A stretch of DNA of 64,000 bases from Cercis canadensis (GCA_003255065.1 QAOA01007038.1:133589-197588), one strand, 5' to 3'; shown: positions 20,911-33,095, numbered from the stretch's first letter. Translations and numbers: made by a program. The notes: generated by a model from the letters alone, not told the origin.

Positions 20911-23140
20911 TCAGTAAAATTGATATTGAACAATGAAATAGAATTAACAACGTCACTAAGTCCAATAGAATCTTCATCAGTAACTTGCAGACCTAAAGAA
21001 GCGGGTTCTGACAAGCATGATATATACATGAACCAGATATTAGTCATGAACTAAATGCTTATTGTTCCAACAAGTCCCATACTCCAATTAGGAATGACAA
21101 TAATATGCACAGGATCATTGGACTTTTCTTTTTCTTAACTTTACAAATTTTCATTTTATTTTTCTGGCCAAAATTTTGGAAGGCTCCACTCCATTCAAAC
21201 CCACCATCCACAAGGTAGGTGAGAGAAAAAAAATAACTTAAAGACCTATATTTCATTTTACAAACAAAATGACAACAACAGCAACAAGAAGAAGGCCTAA
21301 GAGATTGATATATTCGGTTAAAATACTTGGCTCAGAATAACATGCAAAGTCAATTTTAGTGGTTGTTTTGTTTTCTTGGAGGGAGAGAAGGGGGAAGCTT
21401 ATATAGAAGAAATTTCCGTTTCTGATAACCGGTTGTGGGCATATTCGAAGTCTTCCATATTTAAAGATCATATATCTGTTGGATTTTTTCCTAGTGAGCT
21501 AACAAGTGTCAAATATATTCTGAAACATGTTATAATCCATTGTGATAAATTGTGTTATTGGGGTTATTTGAGTTCTAAATCCTGCGTGGACTAATATGAG
21601 ATGTGTTCCTTGTATAAGGGCTTTCCATGATAGGTAAGTTAGCCCATATTGTTAACACAAAAAGAGGCCCCAAGTCTCTCCTTATATGTAGTGTTGTTGC
21701 TTATTAAGGTCACGCAACGAAAAAGAAATCTAGGCAAGAGAGTTGTTTCTCTCCTCCACACACAAACAAGTGGTTAAGCTTTAACGGTTTGTCTTTGTGC
21801 TATTTTCAGGTAATGAATTTGATGCTAGGTAACCCCTCAAGTCTCAGTTAATTTGTGTTTAATATAAATGCTATAAATCGATATTAATGACTAGTAAATT
21901 CCTTCAATATCAGCACTGCCACTTAATGCTGGAGCAGTTCTACCTTCTGCTAAAGCCACAACACACTCTTGTCAAGCATCAGATATATTAGATCAAAGCC
22001 TAAAACAATCAAGAAATGGATACTTCTTAATCTCTAAAGCAGCAACATCTCGTCTATGCTAGGGCATAATTTAGAAGTGGTACGGTATGGGTATATTCTT
22101 GTAACTTGTTCAGCTAGCACATGGATGTCCCGGAATTTTTCATGCAAACTTCCCCAAGTAACATATGCTTGAATAGGAATGACTCACCCGTTGATGTAAG
22201 CATCAAGCATACCACTAATACACAATTCAGAAGAGCCATACCTTTTTTTTTTTTTTTTTTTTTTTTTCTTTTCCAATATCTCTTTAATTGGATGTACGTT
22301 GTGTCCAGCAGTTACACACAAATTCTGCAATATAAGAGCATGAAAATTCCTTACATATAAATTAAGAATAACAATTTAAAAAGAATAACACCAATAGCAT
22401 GAATGCACAAACTAGAATAATTTTCGTTAATTTGCATCTAATTGGATTTTCCCCTATCGAGGTTCATCAAGATAATATCTAAATATGCTAAGCACCAAGA
22501 TGTCAAATTCTCTAGACTTTATCAAAAATAAAGATAAGTAATGTCAACTTCAAGAACAATAAGGGCACTATTAAGACCATGGACGGTGTCATTTTTTATT
22601 TTTTTTTCGCATTGGTGTACAATGTGAGGGTGTTGAGCTTAGTGGGATTGCTTACATGCACTGGAGCTGAGGCGCAATTGCTGAATGTGCTATTATAATT
22701 CTAACAAATAGTGGGAGAGCACCTAATAATTGTGACGCTTAATTAGACTGCCACGCTTGTTGGATCAGATTTTTCTTTCCTTTTCATTCTCTTAATAGTG
22801 CAGAAGTTTTCACCAAATATGTGGAGGGTGACACACTTTAATAGTTCTTTTGATATTTATCACAGTAGAATCAAGCAGAAGTTGTAATCAAATCTAACAA
22901 TAAGAATGGAGAACAAATAAAAAGATGAATAAATGAAGTTCAAACCAATTCAAAAAGAGATTAATTCTAGTAGAGAACAATAGATTATTTAGAATCTAGT
23001 ATTATAGCTCCACTTTTCTTTGTTGGCAGTGGGTTAAAACTTGACTTTTCTGTCCTTGCAAGTCATAAACACTGGCACGCGTGGTCTGGGTGACATGACT
23101 TTTTTGTACAGATCAGGGGTTGTTCAGAGACAATATTGGG
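20911..23140. repeat. Paralogous block B (copy of 4843-7520)
   Basis: Collinear with block A from AAATTGATATTGAACAATG to AAACACTGGCACGC, with substitutions and small indels throughout. Compared with A it lacks the copia fragment and the 7521-7787 LTR-like repeat, and it carries its own solo LTR at 21477-21906. The block appears to continue, after the MITE, at 40051. No intact gene was recognised. Confidence 0.75.
21477..21906. repeat. Solo LTR, 430 bases, target duplication ATATC
   Basis: The insert starts TGTTGGATTTTTTCC and ends AAATTCCTTCA. ATATC lies immediately before it (21472-21476) and again immediately after it (21907-21911). Paralogous block A has the uninterrupted site GATATCAGCACTGCC at about 6107, so this is a true insertion with a 5-base target duplication. 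No internal retrotransposon region accompanies it, hence solo LTR. The size and TG...CA ends suggest a copia-type element, but the parent is not identified. Confidence 0.8.
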
Positions 23141-23412
23141 TGTGTTTGATTCTGTTTTTGTTTTTAAAAAGTGTTTTTGAAAACTATATTAAAAATTGTT
23201 CTACAAAACAAAAGTATAAAAAAATATGTTTAATAAACTGTTTTGGAAACAATTTTTAAATAGCTTATTTGGAGAATTGTTTATAATTATCATTGTGCCA
23301 TTATTGAAAACAACTTGTTCTCCGCCATTTACTTGTTTTGAGAACAAAAACTGCTCTATCTTGTTTTTGTTTTCTTGTTTTTAGAGCAATGTTTTGAGAA
23401 TAAATTTATAAG
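23141..23412. mobile_element. MITE-like element, left and middle part
   Basis: It starts TGGGTGTGTTTGATTCTGTTTTTG and is rich in TTTTTGTTTTT and AAAACAAAA stretches. The right end of the same element is visible only in the second copy at 39802-40050, ending AATCAAATAGACCCA, which is the inverted form of a TGGGTCTATTTGATT start. No coding sequence. Here the element is cut off at about 23412, where a different sequence begins. Confidence 0.55.
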
Positions 23413-25878
23413 AGTAAAACCCTTGTTTGGTCCTCGAAAGATAGGTTCGGTGACAGTTTAGTCCCCCAAAGAATTTTACCGACACTTTAGTCCCCCAAAG
23501 ATGGTTCCGTTAGCCATTTTAGTCCTCCGCTTGTGCCCGTGAAGTGAACTTAACAGAAAAGGCCACGTGGCCCGTTAACTGGTGATGTGTCCGTCAAATG
23601 CTGAGGTGGAACGCTTAAGTGGCAAATGGTGGGGCTGATGACTGGGATGAAGCTAAACGACGTCGTTTTGAAGCTTCTGGTAAACACCCATACGGCGTCG
23701 TTTTCGCAGGAGACCTGAGCACTTCTTTACCTTTACCCAAACGGCGTCGTCTCATCGAGAGGCCTTCTTCATCAAACACATTGTCAGAAAATGAGAAAGC
23801 ACTTGGCCGGAATTTGAACCCTAACCCCTTTGTTCATCGCGAATTCTTCCATTGTTGTAACTGAGGAAGACCATTAGCGAAGGAAAATTCTTGCATTCCT
23901 GGAAGATTTCCCCAAATTGACAGCTTCTGCGTAGCCCCCGAAGTCGCCATTGACGCAGTGTGATTGTTGTAACAGTTGTGACTTTCGGTGTCACTGTACA
24001 CATTTCGATTCGTTGGAACTCAGTGGTGGTGGAATCGCCTAAGCCCCATCTTGTAACCCAAAGCCCCAATATCGATCGAAGTTCCTTTCTCTCTCAGGTG
24101 TGTTGTTGTTCATAGAATTTATTGTTTACGGACATATACATACTTTGGTGTGGTTGACTTCTGTGTCATATTTTTGTCTTTCCTCTCGACAATGGGTAGT
24201 TTTCCTTACATATGAGTGATTTAATGTTGGTGTACTTATATTGTGTTCCTGATTGCGTGGCTGTGTACCAAACTTGTATTGTGGTCCAGGGGTTTTAATT
24301 TCTGATTCGAAAGTGGTGCATATTCTATTTCATTGTCGGGTCTTTGTCTTGGTGGTCCACATGTTGTTGGTTTCAAAGCTGAGTGGTATGTGCATGTGTT
24401 ATGGTGGTCCACCTGTTCTATAATATTGTCAAAATCATTGTGGTGGTCCCTGTAAAACCTTTGTGGGCAAAATTATCATTTTTCTTTGTGTCTGTCTGTG
24501 GTGTTGCCATCTATTTAGGGATTGAAATGAGGGTGGATATATTGGTCAATCCGTATTTGCTACTGTAATTCTATAAGTGCAGCCACTTGCTAGCTTTCTT
24601 GTGAATTTAAATGTGGTATGTGCATGTGTTCCTTGATTAAGGTCAAAGTCTGACTGTTTGCTTTTTTTTCTCTATTTTGCAGAGGTCACTCGTTGGAGGT
24701 AGACATATATTTGGTGTATGTGAGACAGTTGTTTGAATAAATAAGGTTAGTTCTTATTTGTTTTATTTTAGGCTTGGTATGTGTATGTCATATGGTTTGA
24801 CATAGTTTATTTTACCCTTTGGTGCCACGATCTATTTGTTGATTAGGTTTTAGAGCTTGTGGTTGTTACGTCCAATTATGTGCATCATAGTGAGGCTGCA
24901 ATATTTGCGAGATAAATTTTGTGAACATTGGCTGTGATACCTTTGTGTCTGTTAGTCTAAAGTGTCTAGGACTTTCACTTGGTTTGTTCATGCAATGGTC
25001 TTACAACCAATGGAAATGCTCACTAGTGACACACACCTTAATGATGTGAGTTACCTGTGAATAGGGTGACATGATTTGGACTGGTCCATATTGTTTTATC
25101 TCAGTGGCTTGCAACACTGGTGGTCACGTGCATTGCAGGTTTTAAAGATTAAACATGGTTGATAGGTGCCTGCCTACATTGATGTAATTGTATTTATTCT
25201 GTTTTGAAGATTGTTTGGTGTGTTAGTATTTTTAAACCAGGGGTGAAAATGAGTTGGGCCACTTATGTTTGACTTGATTTAGACTGTCCAATTAATCAAC
25301 CTAATCCTAAGTTTTGGCTTCTGAGCTAGAACGAATTACAATATGATATTTTTTATGATAATTTGTGATGCTTATATATGCTTTTATATATTCTATTGTT
25401 TATATAGTAATAAAATTGAACATTAAATACTTGATATGTGATAAAAATTATAAATGCACAATTATTGGTGTAAAAAATGTAGTGATGTCTAAGTATAGTA
25501 TATAATATAAATTATTAGTTTGCATTTGCAATGCAAGCTGGGTTTTAATCTAGCTTCATTTCTGTCAGCTTTTGTTCAAACTAAGCTTCTTAGATTTCAG
25601 CTCATTTATTAATCAAACCAAGCGAAGAGCTTTTTAAGGATAAGGGTTCTTTGTCCAATCAGAAGAATGAAGCTAAAAAGATCTCAGTATGACAGGGTGT
25701 TTATCTAAGTTATATACGACGTGTGTAAATAAATCTGAGTGTTCATAAAGTTCTGCATAATGGAAGCAAGTAAGACTATTGCTGGTCTTGGACTGTTGTA
25801 TTGAGTATTAGGTTCTGGTACATGTTGGACATAAGTATGGCTTCTCTCTTTCTTTCCATGTTTGATGCTTCATGGTGA
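23413..25878 (+). mobile_element. GC-rich repeat, possibly a non-autonomous Mutator-like element
   Basis: A sharp composition change begins at about 23413. The first 120 bases contain the phrase TTTAGTCCCCCAAAG or close variants three times, followed by GGCCACGTGGCC and three copies of an ACG(A/G)CGTCGT motif (23655-23670, 23692-23704, 23739-23750). This style of terminal repeat is common in plant Mutator-like elements. It is followed by GT-rich sequence that looks like an untranslated leader and intron, but no transposase is recognisable. The right end is not defined because the n at 25879 cuts it. Assignment is by appearance only. Confidence 0.4.
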
Positions 25879-25879
25879 N

Positions 25880-27358
25880 GGAAATCTTTAGCAGAGACCT
25901 TTGCTTGCTCCTCACGAGCAAGAATCATGGAGTTAAAGCTCAAATTACAGACAACTAGGAAAGGGAATCTCGGATTCTGGGATTATATCCTGAGAATTCG
26001 AAACATTTGCGATAATCTCCGTGCCATAGGTGAAAACATGACTCAAGATGACCAACTTAGGGAAATTCTGAGTGGATTAGGTCCTGAGTACAATCCAGTG
26101 GTTGCCTCACTCAGTTTTGAGTCATTTTATGTTGAAACATTACAAAGTCACTCGCTTACTTTTGAAGGAAGATTAGAGAGGCAAAAATATGTGGATAAGC
26201 AAGTGCTAATACAGGGAAATGTTGCGTTATTCAGCTAACCAACGGGAAAGAAATAGTTTAGTCAGACTGGAAACCATGTCTATCAAACTGGAAATGGTAG
26301 TGCACCAACTGGTTTCTTCTCAAGTCAAGGAACCAGTTCAGGAAGAATAAACCTAGGATTGTGAAGGGCACAAGTCATAAACCTCAGTGCCAAATCTGCC
26401 ACAAACTTGGTCATGTGGCATTCGATTGCTAGCATAGGTTTGACAACATTTATCAACCCAAACCTGCCACTGGCAATGCATCATAGACTCAAGATAGACA
26501 AACCCTCATTGCTACCGCAGGAGCTGTGGATGACTCTGTGGTTCCTTGACACTGGAACCACACAACATGTGACAGCTGATCTTGGAAGCTTGGCACTGCA
26601 TAACCCCTTCGTTGGAGAAGTCAGAGTAACCATGGGCAATGGTTAGAGTTTAACCATGCTTAACACAGGTATTACATCCATTCCAACAACTAAGGGGCCA
26701 TTATTACTAGATCATGTGTTACATGTACCTAAAATAGCTGCCAATTTGGTTAGTGTGCAAGAGTTGAGTCAAGATAATGGTACTTATATGGAGTTCCATC
26801 CTTCTTAATTTCTTATGAAGGATCAAATAACCCAAGAAGTGTTGCTCCAAGGAAGACTTGATCAAGGTTTATACGAAGTCTTGACTGCATGCACTTGCTT
26901 TTGATAGCAACCATCCCTCTAGTTCTGCTACAACATTTCAAGTTTTCAGTTTGAATTCAAATAAACTTGTTTTTAATTTACAATTGTGGCATAATAGACA
27001 AGGGCATCCTGCCATTGATGTAGTTAATAAGGTTATGATTCAATGCCACTTACCTTGTTTTCAATTCAATAATACACATGTCTGCATCTCTTGTCAATTG
27101 GCCAAAAGCCACAAACTACCATTTGTAAAATCCACAACTAGAGCAATAAAGTCTTTTGACTTGATACATGCTGATATGTGGGGTTCTCCTTCTTGCTGTA
27201 CTGTGAATGGAGCATGTTATTTTCTACTGTTAATTGATGATTACAATTGCTTTTCATGGCTATATTTATTGCATTCCAAAGCTGACACTTCAGAAATGTT
27301 TTAGAGGTTTCAAACTGATAGAACTACTACTGTAACCAACTCCTAGAATATCTAGGGT
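25880..27358 (+). mobile_element. Copia fragment, gag to integrase start (copy 1), broken
   Basis: Plus-strand copia parts in order: gag of the UBN2 type (FWDYILRIRNICDNLRAIGE, LSGLGPEYNPVVASLS) at 25927-26238; a zinc knuckle (CQICHKLGHVAFDC) near 26390-26430; protease (LDTGTTQHVTADLGSL) near 26545; GAG-pre-integrase (LWHNRQGHP, CISCQLAKSHKLPF) near 26975-27120; and the start of integrase (FDLIHADMWG, LLIDDYNCFSWLYLL) to about 27300. It stops where the next element begins. Broken, with several breaks. It is almost identical to 41074-42552. Confidence 0.92.
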
Positions 27359-27450
27359 TGTTAAATAGAATTTAAATATTGAATTATAGTTACATAGATT
27401 TAAGGCTATCATTAAGATTTCCTTGTTGAATATTTTTGAATACTTGTAAA

Positions 27451-30160
27451 GAGGGGTGTAATCGGTCCGGTTCGGTCTGGTTTTCACCCCAAACCGAAAC
27501 CGAACCAGCCAGAGAAACTCGGTTCGGTTTGGTTCGGTTTTTTGAATTTTTGAAAATAAAACCGAACCGAACCAAACTGGTCTAAATCGGTTCGGTTTGG
27601 TCGGTTTGGTCTGTTTAACCATGAAATGCCTGCTGAAGTCAAATTTTCAAATTCTAACAGGAAGAAAGGCAAAAAACCTCCACATACAAGCAAATCAACC
27701 AAAAAAAAATGACAATTCAGGATCCTAATGCATAGAAAATCAGTAAATCAATAATTAAATATCAAATGTAACAATGTATTCTAAATGGAGGTGTTGATTA
27801 AACTTCTAAATTATAGGAAATAAACCAACAAATTACATATCATCCAAGATAACCAAGGACGGTGAGAAACCAGATGCAGATGAGGCTTTTTGGCAGAACA
27901 GCAACAACCTCCCATTTTCCAGCAGTCATCTAATTATAAGACAAAAATCAGTGCATGATCGAACCTAAAACAGACACCAAATAAAAGTAAAAATAAACAA
28001 TGAACATTCTCTTTAAGAAATAGAAAAGCATGGCATTAATCCAAGATGACCTCCATTTAGAAAAGAAAAAAAAAAACCAAGATTAGTATATAGAAACCTC
28101 AAAACCATCTTGATTTAAATACCCAAATTTTGATCCAAACTACAAACAAATTTACACCATAAAACAGCCATGAGATAGATGGTTATGTAACACCACATTT
28201 AACACCATCTTCAATTACAAGAACCTCTAAAAGAAAGATGGGAAGTACCCTGTAGGAAACTCATATCCAACCCATCCAGACTTGAAGCCCAAGTAACTTC
28301 CAGCTACTATGACAAAAATCAAAGCACATACGTTCACTGACGTGATTATGCCTTGTGCCAATGTACTCTGCAAATATTAATCATCAAAAGTAAAACGAGA
28401 AGGTTAAAAAAGAACTCTCAAAGCAAAATATACTAGGATATTTTAATGAAAAACATAATAAAGAAAAGCATGACCGTTGGAAGGATAAGTATAAAACTTC
28501 ATTAAAGGGTCCAAGGGGCAGAACCCACATAGAAGTATACAATTAAGTTATAGCATCCAAAACTAAAAGAAAAATGATAACTCTAACTCACATAATCCAA
28601 AAATCTAAACTAAGCCGAATGTTTCAAATAAAAACAGATTAATAGAAGACAAAAATATAAATCTACCTCCTTGATTCCAACACACAGGAGTCCAGTAACA
28701 ATAAATACTAGAATTGCTGCACATGGATCCACAACAATGTCAAGCCAAGGAATATGCTGACGAGCTAAAAAGATGGGCAAACTGTCTGGACCTCCAAAAA
28801 GTGCAGCCTGACCAGAGACATATGTATTCGATGTCAATAATTAGAACACAGAAATCTTACTTGCGATTCAAACAAATAAATCATGTAATAATCAAATTAA
28901 GGTTTAGACAGCAATATAATCTGATTTCATATTTTTTTATCTATTCAACAGAAATTCAAAGAAACTGGATTTAGACTTAGCACGACCTTAGAGATCAAGC
29001 AAGACAGACAGTTGTAAAAATAATGGCAAAAAAAGAGTAGTTACCCCCAATATCTCTGATGAAATGGATAATAAATAACAACAAATATTTAAATAATAAG
29101 TTGCGCATTAGAATAATAATATCAATGTGAAAGATAAAGCAATTTCAGCTTACTAGAAATAAAAATAGATAATCACATGCTTAAAGCTAGCTTATATAAT
29201 CAATCACACTCTTGAACAAACAAAGCTCAGTAGAAGAGTTTAAGACAACAATGAACCATATTGGGGGCTATGCCACGAGCAACAGCAGCTCCGCCAATTG
29301 TATATTCCAATATCAACGTGAATATTAAATTAATGGTAAAACGTGGATTAATCAAACAACTTAGATATTAAATTAAAATGAATGGTAAAACGTGAATAAT
29401 CTATTAGCAGAAGGATACCAGAATCCAAAGAAAATAAACAAAGGCATGGAACCTAGATTAAATAAATAAATAAATAACAAAAATTTGAAAATAATTACCA
29501 ACTGCAATCAGATGGGGGACAAATAACTCCTTGGCGAGCTGAACCTCTGCCTTCCTATCGGCAGAGTCAACCAGTTTCCTCCTAGTCATAAACCGAAACG
29601 AACTCCATGAACCCTGTCCTCCATTTTTACCACCCTCTTGTGAATCAACCGAAACACCCATCAAAAATATAAAAAGTATAGTCCAACAGCAATCCGACAA
29701 AAGGTGGGAACATACAAACCGACAGTGAAGGGAGTACTGAGGCCTGAAGAGATAGCCGCCTAGCCACAGAGGAAAACCACAGATTCAGAAGGAGATGGCC
29801 AGATGGGAGGCAGAGGGAGAGGGAGAAGGAGAGTGAGTGAGAGCCGAGAGGGAGAGCGACGGGGAGGGACTAGAGTGGGGGCTGAGTAGTCCTACTAGGG
29901 ATTTTGACTTACAGTTACAAATCGGGGAGTGGGGGGCAGAGATAAATTGAGACTCATATTAAATAAAATGACGTCGCATTGAAGCTATCAGTTCGGTTTG
30001 GTTTTTTTTCGGTTTTCATTCAAGCAAACCGAAAACCGAACTGGGGTCCTCGATTTTTCAAAAATACAAATCGAAAACCGGACCATTTCTCTCAGTTTGA
30101 CTCGGTTTCGGTTCGGTTCGGTTGGTTTTGTCGGTTTTTCGGTTTTGGCTTACACCCCTA
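27451..30160. mobile_element. hAT-like non-autonomous DNA transposon carrying host gene exons
   Basis: The insert is flanked by an 8-base target duplication with one mismatch (CTTGTAAA at 27443-27450, CTTTTAAA at 30161-30168), fitting the hAT preference nTnnnnAn. The other version of the locus has the empty site at about 42640 (ATACTTGTAAATGTATA). The terminal inverted repeats are AGGGGTGTAA at the left and TTACACCCCT at the right. Both ends carry dense subterminal CGGTTCGG/CCGAACCG repeats (27468-27605 and 29990-30150). No transposase is visible. The interior (28239-29900) is a minus-strand piece of a cationic amino acid transporter gene with its introns. Known biology: hAT elements move by cut-and-paste with 8-base duplications and can mobilise captured DNA if the termini are recognised in trans. 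Confidence 0.82.
28239..29661 (-). pseudogene. Captured fragment of a cationic amino acid transporter gene (CAT2/CAT4-like)
   Basis: Minus-strand exons inside the hAT-like element. Exon 1 is 29661-29499 (MGVSVDSQEGGKNGGQGSW, ARK-type VDSADRK, then KELFVPHLIAVG, donor GTAATT). A fragment at 29316-29257 reads LILEYTIGGAAVARG-IAPNM with a GT donor. An exon at 28807-28667 reads AALFGGPDSLPIFLARQ, IVVDPCAAILVFIVTGL, LCVGIKE, with an AG acceptor and a GTAGAT donor. A last exon begins at 28367 (STLAQGIITSVNVCALIF... to GYEFPTGYFP near 28239). These match plant vacuolar-type CAT proteins, multi-membrane-span permeases for basic amino acids. The exon with the first membrane spans is missing between the first two pieces, and everything after GYFP is absent, so it cannot encode a transporter. 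Retained introns and in-phase joints show capture from genomic DNA, not mRNA. The CT-rich stretch upstream of the ATG (29700-29880) may be the captured leader or promoter. Confidence 0.85.
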
Positions 30161-30237
30161 CTTTTAAATGTATAGAAATACCCACACTTTCAATAATGAA
30201 GATAATGCTAATTTCATTTCAATTATCTATTTTTTTA

Positions 30238-30250
30238 TGGTACCAGAGCT
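30238..30250 (+). other. Primer-binding site of the second copia element (copy 1)
   Basis: TGGTACCAGAGCT lies just inside the probable 5' LTR. It differs by one base from TGGTATCAGAGC, the site complementary to initiator methionine tRNA used by many plant copia elements. The same site occurs at 42714-42726 in the other version of the locus. Confidence 0.75.
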
Positions 30251-33095
30251 AATCGCTCAACTGCAACTCCATCATAGCTAGCAATACCAAATCCTCTTCT
30301 TCATTATCCAATGTTCTTGTTAACCCCACTGTCTACCACCCTCATCTCCTTCATGTCCTCTCATTTTCCCATTAAACTCAACCAACACAATTATCCTACT
30401 TGGCAAATCTTGGTTGATGCCCTCTTTCATGGGCACGACCTTATGCCATTCTTGGATGGTATAAAACCATGTCCTCCCTCTACCATCGCAACTAATGGTG
30501 CTTTTCTTCCCAATCCTAAATTTAGCCTATGGACCTGTCAAGACAAATTCCTTTTACATGCCATCACCGCCTCCTTAGAAACCGATGTCCTCACTTTTCT
30601 TGGCCAACCAACCACTTCCAAAGAAGCTTGGGATCATCTCAAAACTCTCTTTGCCAACAAATCCAAAGCTCGTTAATGTCTCTCGAGGAAAAGCTGTCTA
30701 CTACCTCACGTGGTTCATAGTCAATTCACATGTATTTTCAACAAATGAAGAATCTTGCATATGAGATTGCTTTAATCTCTCATCTAGTGGATGACCTATA
30801 TCTTGTTATCTACATTTTGAATGGGCTTGGCACTGATTTCAAGGAGATAGCCAGCCCTATTAGAGTTGGAGAAACACCCATTACCTTCTTGGAACTCAGG
30901 GACAAGCTAGTAGACTTTGAGACAAATCTGAAAAAAGCAGAGACTCTTAGCCCTGCCTAACCTCTCACTACAAATGTTACCTCCAAACACTCTACCACCC
31001 CATTCAAAAAATGTTATCCCTTTTTTCCAAATCCCTTCTCCCTATGCCCTTCCTTACCTCAACCGGATCTCCTACCCCCATCACCTGTCCACTGTGTAAC
31101 AAACCTGGTCACATAACTGCTCGATGCTACAAGTTTTTCCCACACCTTCACCTAAACAAAATGTCATCTGAAGCCAATGTCACCACTACATAGTCATCCC
31201 TAAACCCTCAAACCTAGTTACTGGATACTGGTGCCTCCTATCATGTCACAAATAACTCCTCCACCCTTTACAATCCTTCAGACTATCATGGCAATGACCA
31301 CATGATCGTCGGCAATGTCACAAGTTTGTCCATTTTGACACCTTGGCTCCTCCAAATTACATGCCCATTCATCTTCATTTGATCTTCATAATGTTCACTG
31401 TGTCCCAAAAATGAAACACAAACTCATTTATGTTTCCTAATTTTGTGAATCCAATTAAGTTTCTATTGAATTCTCACCCACTTCCTTTTATGTGAAGGAT
31501 CTAACTACGGGGCCGTCATTCCTTCAAGGCCTGAGTAAAAATCACACATACTCCCTTCCAGTGTTTGGCTCTCAATCTCCTTCTTACCCTCAAGCTCCCA
31601 TTGTCCAATGTCTACCTTTCATCCACACCATGGCACACAGGTTAGGTCACCTGCATTCTTGGACCTTGCATCACCTTGCTGCCCATCACAATCTTTCAAT
31701 AAAACATGAGATTCAAGATTGTCCGTCTTGCTCCACCAACAAGAGTCATCATCGTCCTTTTTCTCATTCTATTCTTAGAACTTCTAGGCTTTCAGAATGT
31801 CTTTTGGATGATGTATGGGGTCTTTCCCCACATGTTTCTTTTGATCAATTCAAATATTATGTTATTTTTGTTTACCACTTCACAAGATACTCTTGGTTAT
31901 ATCCACTTAAGAACAAATATGATGTATTTCAAGTGTTTGTTCAATTTAAGCACCTTGTTGAATTTGTTTTTAATCAATCCATCACTTCCTTTGATTCAAA
32001 TAATATGGGTGAATTCATAAAATTAAAGTCATTTTTTGCTTAACATGATATTTCTTTTTTTACCACTCATCCTTACACCTCTAAGAGGAATGGTCTTGTA
32101 GAGAGAAAACACTGACACATTATAGAAACCGGTATCTCCCCCTTGCACCATGCATCCCTTCCCATTAAGTTTTGGTCTCTTGCTTTTCCAAATTTCTAAT
32201 TACCTAATTAATCGGCTTCTTACACCAGTTCTTAAAATGTCTTCATCATATCAAAAATTCTTTAATCAAAACCCTAATTATTCAAATTTTAGAGCTTTTG
32301 ATTGCCTAAGTTACCCCTGACTATGTCCATAGTCACTTCACACACGTTCCAAACCATGCATTTCTTTTAAGTTATTCCACCAATCACCACGCCTTTATCT
32401 ATTATGATTTTGAAAATAAAAAATCCTACATTTCAAGGCCAGTCAATTTTTTTGAAAATATCTACCCATTTCAAACTAAAACCAACCCTACCCCTTCTCC
32501 CTCTACCTCTCTTGACCTAATTCTAGTATTCTACTTTCATGTTTCCCACTCCAACTCCAAATCTACTACTTCCCAACTGAACCCTATCTCAACTTCACTT
32601 TAAATTCAAATCCTTCCCCTGTTCTCTCTAACTCTTCAACTAATTTGAACCCTTCACTATCCTTTCCCTTATCTCCATCTTCAAATTTAAATAACTCCCC
32701 ACATGATATATATCCCTTATCATCTCGACGTTCCCCCATAATCTCACCTCAACCTTTATCTCAAAATTTAAATAATTCCTCTTTATTATCCCCCCCTCCC
32801 CCCCCCNCCCTTTACCCAACTGAATCCTCAACCTTTAAACATATCCTCACTTGATCCAATTGCTTCCCCATTATCTTCGACATCTTCTCCTTCCCTTACC
32901 CAATCAAACACGCCTACCTCTAACTTATACATATCTATTCCTTTTCCTAACTCTAATCCTATCACTTCCTCTTCTACCCCTTTGTCCCCACACCATAACA
33001 TATACCTAATCATCTCAAAATAAAATAGTTACATGTTCCCAAAACAACATTTTCAAACCCAATAAGCCATTCAACTTTAAAGTCATTAAGCACCT

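Larger units (their letters stand above)
27359..33095 (+). mobile_element. Second copia element (copy 1), carrying an hAT-like insert and cut by a gypsy LTR
   Basis: A short probable 5' LTR begins TGTTAAATAG at 27359 and, with the hAT-like insert taken out of account, ends just before a primer-binding site at 30238. Then come gag of the UBN2 type (LNQHNYPTWQILVDALF) from about 30311, a zinc knuckle (CPLCNKPGHITARCYKF) near 31087, protease (LLDTGASYHVTNNSSTL) near 31216, GAG-pre-integrase (HRLGHLHSWTLHHLAAH) near 31640, integrase to about 32300, and a Ser/Pro/Asn-rich linker to 33095. Decayed, with many breaks. The gypsy LTR begins at 33096. The matching RT region of this family is seen at 63129-64000 behind the other copy. 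Confidence 0.88.

Noticed and set aside
20766-21047. 93-codon minus-strand ORF with SEPASLGLQVTDEDS
   Set aside because: It looks somewhat protein-like, but the frame is not kept in paralogous block A and no family was recognised.
27290-27702. Minus-strand ORFs with repeated PNRTEP-type residues
   Set aside because: They arise from the CGGTTCGG subterminal repeats of the hAT-like element, not from a gene.
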